Shown one piece after another: positions 8,463-16,200 of a stretch of 64,000 nt of DNA. A model generated the notes under the pieces. The model saw nothing but the letters and a program-made list of their open reading frames with translations, had not been told where the DNA came from and searched no databases. The DNA is from Streptomyces griseoviridis (GTDB taxonomy: Bacteria > Actinomycetota > Actinomycetes > Streptomycetales > Streptomycetaceae). Numbering within the stretch: the stretch's first letter is position 1; each line of letters opens with the position of its first letter. Location of the stretch: positions 310,001-374,000 of the forward strand of contig BMSM01000001.1 of NCBI GenBank assembly GCA_014649155.1, in the 5' to 3' direction. The translations under genes and the position numbers were made by a program.

Positions 8463-9098
8463 TCAGCGGCCGTGCCGGACCAGGGCCGCGCGCAGCGCCG
8501 CGCGCACCTCGGGCGGCGGGGCCGGGCCGTCGCCCGAGGCGCCGGCGGTGACCGCCTCGGCGACCGCACGCAGCTTGGTGTTGGACAGCTGGGACGCCTC
8601 CCGCAGGATCTCCCACGCCGCGTCCGGCGTACACGCGTGCACCGCCATCAGCACCCCCCGCGCCTGGTCTATCACCGGGCGCGAGGCGATCGCCTGCCGC
8701 AGTTGCTCCACTTCCTCCTGGAGGACGTGCAGCCGCTCCGGCTCCGTCCCCGGGGCGCGCAGCGGATCGTCGGGGTCCAGGCCGGTCAGCTCCAGCGTCC
8801 GGCGGGGCTGGCCGCGCCAGTGCCGCGCGGCCACCGCCAGCGACTGCCGCTGGCCGTAGCCGCTGAGCAGGTCCAGGAAACGCATCCCGGCCGTGTCCAT
8901 GAACACCACGTGCCGCATGTCCGCGTCGATCCGGGCGATCCCGGGCGGCAGCCCGGCGAGCGCCTCGGCCAGGAGTTCCGCACAGCCCTGGACCAGGTCG
9001 CCGCGCGGGACGAGCAGTGCCCGCTCCTCCTCCACCCGGCACTCGATGACCAGGCCGGGCGGCCGGTCCGTCGGACCCGGTGGTGCCGCTGAGGTCAT
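8463..9098 (-). CDS. STAS-ANTAR domain regulator
   Basis: A 211-residue protein. Residues about 15-110 look like a STAS (anti-sigma antagonist-like) domain, with HVVFMDTAGMRFLDLL as the phospho-acceptor helix region. Residues about 120-190 form an ANTAR RNA-binding domain (LQEEVEQLRQAIASRPVIDQ, ARGVLMAVHACTPDAAWEIL, then REASQLSNTKLRAVAEAV). ANTAR proteins bind paired hairpins in nascent mRNA and act as antiterminators. Start ATG at 9098 with AAGGCGG upstream. It is divergent from the STAS/MEDS pair, suggesting a shared stress-signalling locus. Confidence 0.85.
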   Translation of the reverse strand: MTSAAPPGPTDRPPGLVIECRVEEERALLVPRGDLVQGCAELLAEALAGLPPGIARIDADMRHVVFMDTAGMRFLDLLSGYGQRQSLAVAARHWRGQPRRTLELTGLDPDDPLRAPGTEPERLHVLQEEVEQLRQAIASRPVIDQARGVLMAVHACTPDAAWEILREASQLSNTKLRAVAEAVTAGASGDGPAPPPEVRAALRAALVRHGR

Positions 9099-9254
9099 GT
9101 CACCGCCTTGTTCGGTCACTCTTCCCTGTCGGTGTCGTCGTCCCGTCGGTGTCGCAGATGCGCCTGCCCCCCGTCCGCGTGAGTACACCCGGCGAGGTGA
9201 AGGGGCCGGGGAAGGACGGGTAGGGTGCCTGGTCCGGGAGTAGGGGAGACAACG

Positions 9255-9605
9255 GTGGGCACTCAGGGCGAGGCATCGTCCGCAGCCGTCGGTACGGCGC
9301 CGGGACTGACGGTGTCCCCGCTGCCCGGTCTCGACGGCGTACGAGCGGCGGGCGAGATCGGACTGGCGACGCGGGGCACCTGGCAGCGGGCGCTGGAACA
9401 GGCGGTGCGGGTGGACGGCGACGTGCATGTGGACATGTCGGGCGTGAGCTTCGTCGACGTCGACGGGGCGCGGGTGCTGGCGGACGCCGCGGGCCGCCTC
9501 CCCGAGGGGCGGCGGTTGGTGCTGCACCGGCCGCCTGCGACACTGCGACGGGTGCTGGAGATGTTCTGGCCCGACCAGCCGGCGATCGAGGTGTCGAAGT
9601 CATGA
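9255..9605 (+). CDS. STAS domain anti-sigma factor antagonist-like protein
   Basis: A 116-residue single STAS domain. The core strand HVDMSGVSFVDVDGARVLADAA is the usual phosphorylation-site helix-strand, with the conserved serine in SGVSFVD. STAS antagonists bind kinase-type anti-sigma factors and release a sigma factor when unphosphorylated. The GTG start at 9255 has AGGGGAG upstream. It overlaps the next gene by ATGA, so it is probably translated with that ATPase-domain partner, which may phosphorylate or sequester it. Confidence 0.82.
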   Translation: MGTQGEASSAAVGTAPGLTVSPLPGLDGVRAAGEIGLATRGTWQRALEQAVRVDGDVHVDMSGVSFVDVDGARVLADAAGRLPEGRRLVLHRPPATLRRVLEMFWPDQPAIEVSKS

Positions 9606-10570
9606 GTACCGTGACCGAACCGTTCACGGGCTCCCGTCCGGAGCCCGGCGCCTTCGTGCACCCCGCGCTCTTCTACCGCGACGACGACGAGTACCTGGCC
9701 GGCACCGTCCCCTTCGTCCGCGAGGGACTGGCCGGCGGCGAGCCCGTCGCCGTCGCCGTCCCCGGTGAGCGGCTCGCCCTGATCCGCGACGCCCTCGGCG
9801 CCGACGCCGAGCGGGTGCGGCTGCTGGACATGCGGGAGGCAGGACGCAACCCCGGCCGGATCATCCCCGGGGTGCTGCGCGCCTTCGCCGACGCCCAGCC
9901 CGCCGACCGCCGGGTACGGATCATCGGCGAGCCCATCTGGGCCGGCCGCAGCGGCACCGAGTACCCCGCCTGCGTCCAGCACGAGGCGCTGATCAACGAC
10001 GCCTTCGAGGGCCGGGCGGTCACCATCCTCTGCCCCTACGACGCCGTGCGGCTGGACGCCGGCGTCCTCGCCGACGCCCACGCCACCCACCCCGTCGTCA
10101 TCCCCGCCGGCTCCGCCGGGGAACTGCCCAGCACCGCCTACGACCCGGCCGGGGTCGTCGCCCGGTACAACGCGCCGCTGCCGCCGGGGCCGGACGCGCC
10201 CGTGCTGTCCTTCCCGTTCGCCGCCGGCTCCCTGCCGGACGCCCGGCACGCCGCCACCGGCGCGGCCGGCCGGCTCGGCCTCGGCGGGGTCCGGCTCGAC
10301 GACCTGGCCCTGGTGACGGCCGAGCTGACCACCAACTCCGTGGTGCACGGCGGCGGCGCGGGCGTGCTGCGGCTGTGGGCCGAGGACGGGTACGTGGTCT
10401 GCGAGGTCCGGGACCGGGGCCGGCTCACCGACCCGCTGGCGGGCCGCCGGCCCGCCTCCCGCGACCAGCGCGGCGGTCGCGGCCTGCTCCTGGTCAACCT
10501 CGTCTGCGACCTGGTCCGCACGCACACCGGGCAGGACGGCACGACGGTGCGTACCTGGTTCGCCGTCTGA
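9602..10570 (+). CDS. MEDS sensor domain plus RsbW-like ATPase (anti-sigma factor)
   Basis: A 322-residue two-domain protein. Residues about 15-185 match the MEDS/DcmR-type sensor region (HPALFYRDDDEYLAGTVPFV, EPVAVAVPGERL, RRVRIIGEPIWAGRS). Residues about 200-322 form a HATPase_c_2 domain with N-box LVTAELTTNSVVHGG, G1 box VRDRG and G2 GGRGLLLVNLVCDLV. It is an anti-sigma-factor-type kinase probably tuned by a signal through MEDS. It is coupled by ATGA overlap to the STAS antagonist upstream. No sigma factor lies beside it, so its target is encoded elsewhere. Confidence 0.87.
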   Translation: MSTVTEPFTGSRPEPGAFVHPALFYRDDDEYLAGTVPFVREGLAGGEPVAVAVPGERLALIRDALGADAERVRLLDMREAGRNPGRIIPGVLRAFADAQPADRRVRIIGEPIWAGRSGTEYPACVQHEALINDAFEGRAVTILCPYDAVRLDAGVLADAHATHPVVIPAGSAGELPSTAYDPAGVVARYNAPLPPGPDAPVLSFPFAAGSLPDARHAATGAAGRLGLGGVRLDDLALVTAELTTNSVVHGGGAGVLRLWAEDGYVVCEVRDRGRLTDPLAGRRPASRDQRGGRGLLLVNLVCDLVRTHTGQDGTTVRTWFAV

Positions 10571-10618
10571 GGCGCCGCGACTCCTCGGCCGCGCGGAGCA
10601 TGTGAGGCGTCCCCGGTC

Positions 10619-12022
10619 TCACAGCGGCTCCTGCCAGGTGTACGCCGTCCCCGTGCCGTCGTCGGCCACCGTCAGCCGGACCGCCGCCCGGCCGTCCGGG
10701 CCGGTCGCCGTCGCGTCCACGACGATCCGGACGCGGTCGGTGCCCGGCTGCCGCAGGGCCGCCGCCAGCGCCTCGCGCACCGCGGCGACCAGCCGGTCAG
10801 CCACCTCGTCCGGCACCCGGTGCTCGACCGGGCCCGCGAAGTGCGTGGACGGCGGGGAGCCGAGGTGCGCTGCGGCGCCCGCCGCCTCCCTGAGCACCCG
10901 GGCCCGCAGGCCGGCCGGCGGGCCGGCGGGCGGCTGCCGCAGCGCGATGATCGCCGTACGCACCTCCCGCACGGTCGAGCGCAGGTCGTCCACCGCCCGG
11001 TCCAGCAGCGCGCCGACGTCCTCGGCGTCGGTGCGGCGCCGGGTGGACTCCAGCATCATGCCGGTGGCGAAGAGCCGCTGCACCACCAGATCGTGCAGGT
11101 CACGGGCGATGCGGTCCCGGTCCTCGTAGACCGCGAGCCGGGCCCGGCCCCGGTGCGCGTCGGCCAGGACGAGGGCCAGCGCGGCCTGCGCGGCGAACGG
11201 GACGGCGAGCTGCCGTTCGACGTCGGTGTACGGACGCTCCCCGCGCCGGCGGGGCAGCGCGAGGGTGCCGATCAGCCGGCCGTCCGCCTCCAGCGGCAGC
11301 ATCATGCTGGGCCCGTACCGGTGCCGTACCCCGGTCGTCATCCGCGGGTCGGTCGCCGAGTCCTCGAGGAACACCGGCTCCCCGCCCAGCAACTGCGCCA
11401 GCACCGGCGCGTCCGGTGCGATGGCCGTGCCGACGATCCCGGCCGGGTCGTCCGGCGTGGAGACGGTCACGATCTCCATGCCGCCCTCCCCGGTCGGCCG
11501 GAGGACGACCCCGGCCGCGGCGTCCGCGAGCCGCCGGGCCCGTTCGGCGACCGTCGTCAGGGCGTCGGCACCGGCGTCCTCCCCGGCGAGCAGCGCGGTG
11601 GTGACGGCCGCGGTGCCCTCGATCCAGCGCTCCCGCTGCCGGGCCGCCTCGTGCAGCCGGGCGTTGCCCAGCGCGATCCCGGCCTGCTCGGCGAGGACCC
11701 GCGCGAGCTGCTCGTCCTCCACGGTGAACGGCCGCCCGCCGGGCCGCCCGGTCAGCACCAGTTCGCCGAACTCCTCGTCGTCGGCCCGCACCGGCACCCG
11801 CAGCCGGTCCCCGGCGCCGGCGGGGTCCGCGCCGGCCCGGACCTCGGTGGCGCCGTCCGGCGCGGGCCGGACCGTGCGCACCACGGCCGACGCCGCCCCG
11901 GTCAGGGACACCGCGCCGGCCACCAGGCGGCGCAGGGTGCCGCACGGGTCGAGGTCGGTGCCGAGGGCCAGGACGGCGTCGAGGAGGGCGGTGAGCCGGG
12001 AGCCGGAGGGGGGACCGGTCAC
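10619..12022 (-). CDS. GAF-domain sensor histidine kinase, ATPase domain truncated
   Basis: A 467-residue cytoplasmic DevS/NarX-like kinase. Two GAF domains (about 10-155 and 160-300, the second with the motif YGPSMMLPLEADGRLIGTLAL) precede a HisKA_3 dimerisation helix with phospho-acceptor RDRIARDLHDLVVQRLFATG. The ATPase domain is abnormal. The N-box position reads VREALAAALRQPG without the usual Asn, a G1-like DDGTG is present, and the chain stops about ten residues later with no G2 box. Autophosphorylation may be lost. No response regulator is adjacent. Its stop is near the window's Mbl-like gene, whose operon it shares (seven-base gap). Confidence 0.85.
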   Translation of the reverse strand: MTGPPSGSRLTALLDAVLALGTDLDPCGTLRRLVAGAVSLTGAASAVVRTVRPAPDGATEVRAGADPAGAGDRLRVPVRADDEEFGELVLTGRPGGRPFTVEDEQLARVLAEQAGIALGNARLHEAARQRERWIEGTAAVTTALLAGEDAGADALTTVAERARRLADAAAGVVLRPTGEGGMEIVTVSTPDDPAGIVGTAIAPDAPVLAQLLGGEPVFLEDSATDPRMTTGVRHRYGPSMMLPLEADGRLIGTLALPRRRGERPYTDVERQLAVPFAAQAALALVLADAHRGRARLAVYEDRDRIARDLHDLVVQRLFATGMMLESTRRRTDAEDVGALLDRAVDDLRSTVREVRTAIIALRQPPAGPPAGLRARVLREAAGAAAHLGSPPSTHFAGPVEHRVPDEVADRLVAAVREALAAALRQPGTDRVRIVVDATATGPDGRAAVRLTVADDGTGTAYTWQEPL

Positions 12023-12029
12023 GCCGGGG

Positions 12030-13067
12030 TCAGTCGGCGGCGGGCTGCAGCGACACCGGCTCCACCTTGCCCTCCAGCATGGTGCCGAGGCCCTGGACGG
12101 CGCAGATGTCGGGGCGTTCGGCGATGTGCACCGGCATGCCGGTCGCCTGCCGCAGCATCTGGTCGAAACCGGGCAGCAGCGCGCTGCCGCCGACCATCAT
12201 GATGCCCCGGTCGGCGAGGTCGGCCACCAGGTCGGGCGGGCAGTCCCGCAGCACCCTGCCGATGCCGTCGAGGACGCCCGTCAGCGGCGTCTGGATGGCG
12301 TTCCGCACGGCGGCGGTGTCGACCTGGACGCTGCGGGCGAGACCGGTCGCCACGTCGCGGCCGTGGATCTCGGTGGAGGCCGGGCCGTGGGCGGTGAGCC
12401 CGTTGCCGGACAGGGCGAGCTGGAGGGGCCGTACGGACTGGCTGGGCAGGACCAGTTCGTGCTGGTGACGCAGGTGCTGGACGATCGCGGCGTCGACCGC
12501 CTCGCCGCCCACCGGGATACGGGCCGCGGTCACGATCGAGCCCAGGGAGAGCACCGCGACCTGCGTGGCGTGCGCCCCGCACACCATGATCATGGTGGCC
12601 TCGGGCTGCTCCACGGGCAGTCCGCAGCCGACCGCCGCGGCGATGAGCGTGTCGACCAGCTCCACCCGCCGGGCGCCGAGCCCGACCATCGTCTCGATCG
12701 CGGCGCGCTGGGCCAGCGGGTCGGCGTCGTGCGGGGTGCAGACCGCGGCCCGCAGCCGGGGCTTGCGGCGCAGCGTGCGGCGGACCTTGTCGCCGATCAG
12801 GTGCCGCAGCATGCGCTGGGCCATCTCGATGTCGACGACCGTGCCGCCCGAGACGGGCCGTACGACGCGGATGTAGCCGGGGGTGCGGCCGGTCATCTTC
12901 TCCGCGAACTCACCGACCGCGATGAGCGCGCCGGTGCGGGTGTTGACGGCGGCGGCGGACGGCTGGTCGACGACCAGCCCCGCTCCCTTGACGTAGACGC
13001 GGGTCCGCGCGGCCCCCAGGTCGACGGCGAAATGGCAGCGGCGCAGCTGCTCCAGAGTGGCGGTCAT
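12030..13067 (-). CDS. mbl: MreB/Mbl-type actin-like protein
   Basis: A 345-residue member of the bacterial actin family (rod-shape determination; in Streptomyces, spore-wall and sporulation roles). The phosphate-1 motif is FAVDLGAARTRVYVKG, the connect region includes PVSGGTVVDIEMAQRML, and phosphate-2 and adenosine motifs read MVCGAHATQVAVLSLG and MMVGGSALLPGFDQ. The usual DLGTANT has become DLGAART, and phosphate-2 lacks the canonical DIGGGT, so ATP turnover may differ from MreB. The ATG at 13067 has GGGAGGA upstream. It is co-transcribed with the GAF kinase seven bases downstream. The mbl name rests on remembered synteny with SCO2451. Confidence 0.82.
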   Translation of the reverse strand: MTATLEQLRRCHFAVDLGAARTRVYVKGAGLVVDQPSAAAVNTRTGALIAVGEFAEKMTGRTPGYIRVVRPVSGGTVVDIEMAQRMLRHLIGDKVRRTLRRKPRLRAAVCTPHDADPLAQRAAIETMVGLGARRVELVDTLIAAAVGCGLPVEQPEATMIMVCGAHATQVAVLSLGSIVTAARIPVGGEAVDAAIVQHLRHQHELVLPSQSVRPLQLALSGNGLTAHGPASTEIHGRDVATGLARSVQVDTAAVRNAIQTPLTGVLDGIGRVLRDCPPDLVADLADRGIMMVGGSALLPGFDQMLRQATGMPVHIAERPDICAVQGLGTMLEGKVEPVSLQPAAD

Positions 13068-13256
13068 GGCGGATCCTCCCGAGAGCACGGACCGTGGCCG
13101 ACGGGCGGCCGGCCTCCCTCGCATCGTGCGGGCGGCCCCCGGACCGCCGCCTCCTGGAGGGGGCCGGGCGGGGCGCCGCCGAACGGGTGGCCGGCCTCCC
13201 GGGAACGGCCCGCGGGCTGTCCGGAGCGCCGGGGCCCCGTCGGCGGCGGCGTCCCC

Positions 13257-16200
13257 TCACCGCTGCTCCGCGGCGGTCAGCAGGGGACGCAGGTCGGTCA
13301 CCAGGGGGACGTCGGGGTCGGCGGCGCGCAGGTCCCGCCGGACCCGCTCGGACCGCCAGTAGCCGATGAACGGCAGCCCGGCGGCGCGGGCGGCGCGCTG
13401 CTCGGCGGCCGACGCTCCCACCAGCACGCACTCTTCCGGCGCGGCGTCGACCGCCTCCAGCGCCCGGCGCAGTACGTCCGGGTCGGGCATGAGCCGGGTG
13501 AGGTCGTCCTGCCGGCCGTGCACCCCGCCGGTCACCCGGTCCAGCAGGCCGTGCCGCCGCAGGTACCCGGTGACCGGGCCGGGCGCCCGGTCGGTCACCA
13601 CGGCGACCGGCACCTCCCGCCGGTGCAGGGCGCGGATCAGCGGGCCGGCGAACGGGGTGCCCCGCGCGGTGCGGGCCGCCCGCTCCTCGTGCCGGGCCAG
13701 CCGCCGCTGCACCTCGGCGCCGACCCGGTGCCCGGCCAGCGCCCGGACGAAGTCCAGTGTCCCGGCGTAGCCGTCCGACGGGAGACCGGTCCCCGGCGGC
13801 GGGACCCCGGCCGGCGCGTCCTCGGGGGCGCGGTCGTCGGCGACGAGCTGCGCGATGTCCAGCAGCACCTCGCGCTCCGCGCCCGGCCGGTACAGCCGGG
13901 CCACCACGTCGTCGAAGCCCAGCAGCACACAGCGGGCGCCGGTGATCAGCGGCTCCGGGCCGGGGCGGGCGCGGCGGGCGGCGGCGAGGGGCGGCGGGAC
14001 GGTCCAGTCGACGTGGTAGCCGGGGACGCCGGTGCGGGCGAGGGCGGCGCCGAGACCGTCACCGGCCGCGGTGCGGCGGGCGTGCCGCAGGGCGTCGGTG
14101 AGCAGCGCCGCCGGGGCGGGTCCCGCCGCGGCCCGCGCGGGGTCCTCGACCCGCCAGGTCGCCGCGACCCCGGCCACCGCGTCGACGGCGAGGTGCCGGG
14201 GGCGCAGGTCGACCTCGTAGTACTGCCAGGCGGCCCGTTCGGCGGCGGGGGCGGTGCGGACCCGGGCGGAGTCCGCCGGGAGGAAGGTGCCGCCGCCCGC
14301 CGTGCCGGGCAGCAGCAGGACGACGGCCTCGGCGGCGTCGCGGGCCGGCGGGACCCAGCCGCCGGACGGCACCGGGAACGGGCCGCGCGCCGGATGCCCC
14401 TCGGGGGCCGGTCGGGCGGTGCCCGGTACCAGGTGGTACCAGCCCGACTCGTCGTCCAGCCGCCCGAACGTCCCCGGCGGGAAGAAGAAGTCCTCGTCGG
14501 CCACCTCGCCGTGGTACAGCGCGTCGGACACGGCGACGACGGCCTGGGCCGGGGCGGCGTCCAGGGCCGCGGTCACCGCCCCGGGGGCGGCCCGGAAGAC
14601 GTGCTCCCCGCCGCCGTCCGGCCGGAACCCCACCAGCCAGAACTCGGCCCGCAGCCGCAGCCCGCCCAGCCGCGCCAGCCGGCCGGGCAGCCGGTCGACG
14701 GCCGCCCGCAGCAGTCCGGCGACCGGAACACGGGGCGACAGCGCCACCAGCACCTCGCCGGGGCCGGGGGCGCTCAGCCGGTACGCGTCACCGGCCAGAC
14801 CGCTGTCCGCGAGCAGGTCACGGGCGAGCGCGGTCAGCGCCGCGTCCGCCCGGGTGCCGCGCGGGCCGTCGGCGAGGGCGAGGCGGACCCAGGCGCGGTG
14901 ATCGGTGCCGTACGCCTCGTCCTCGTCCTCGTCCTTCAGCCCTTCTGCCGCCCCTCCCCTGGGGGACCACGCGACCGGCTCCGGCTCCTCGGGCTCCTCC
15001 GGCTCGTCCTCCTCCGAATCCGGGTCCTCCCGGCGTTCCCGGTCGAACGGCGGGAAGCCGGCCGGCACCTCCGGCGGGGGCCGCCTGCCCTGCCCGGCGC
15101 CGGCCGCCCACCACTCGTCCTCGGTCGGGAACGAGCCCTCCGGGAACTCGTCCGGCGCGGCCACGACGGCCCCCGGCGAGCCGTCCACCGGGTGCTGCGG
15201 GGAGGGCCGACCCGGGTCGTCCGCCGGCGGGGCGTGGTCCTGGCGCAGTTCCCGGCCGAGGGCCAGCAGCTCCGGGTTGTCGCCGCCGGACAGCTCGTAC
15301 TCGGCGTACCGCTCCAGGGCCTCCTCGAAGCGGCCCAGGCGGCGCAGCGCGATCAGGTACAGGCGCAGGAAGGTGTCGTGGAAGGGGTGGGCGTCCAGCA
15401 GACCGGCCAGCTCCCCGGCCGCCCGGTCGGCGTCGCCGAGGGCGAGGTGCAGTCCGGCGAGCCGGGCGTGCAGGGTGAGCCGGAGCTGCTGGAGGTTCCG
15501 GCGCGCGGTGCGGGCGGCGGGGCCGGGCACCCCGGCCAGCGGGGGGCCGCCGCGCCAGAGCCCCAGCGCCTCGGCGACCAGGTCGCGCGCCTCGGCCTCC
15601 GCGCCCGCCGCCCCGGCCGCGTCGGCCCGCCGGACCAGTTCCTCGCAGCGCACCACGTCCACGACGTCGGCGCCGGTGTGCAGCGCGTACCCGTGCGAGG
15701 GTGTCGCCAGCACCCCGGGGCCGAGCGCCGCCGCCAGCCGCTCGGCCGCCCGGCGCAGCCGCGTACGCGCGTCCCGGGGCTCGTCGGCCGGGTCCCACAG
15801 GCCGTACCGCAGCTCCTCGTGGGTGAGCGTCCGGCCGTGCTTGAGGAGCAGCATGGCGAGCAGCGCGGCCTCGTCCGGCGCCGGCTCGGAGGAGCCCTGG
15901 GGGCCCTCCACGCGCAGCGGCCCCAGGACGTAGTAGAACCGCTGGTCGTACTCCTGCCGGGCCAGCCGGGCCAGCTCCGGGTCGGTGAGCAGGTCCCGGC
16001 CCTGGAGCTGGGCGGGCGGCGACGGGGACATCAGCAGGTCCAGGGCGTGCGCGAACGGCCCGCGCAGCACCGGCGGGAGATGTTCGAGCCGCCCGGGGTC
16101 GACGGGCATCGTCAGCCGCGAGGTGCCCGACGCCAGCAGCAGCACCAGCTCGCACAGCGCGCGCAGGTCCGCCGCGCGGGCGTCCCTGGCGCCCGGCCAG

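Noticed and set aside
14940..14990. CTCGTCCTCGTCCTCGTCC run looking like a microsatellite
   Set aside because: It encodes the acidic Asp/Glu linker of the giant protein on the minus strand and follows normal codon use there.
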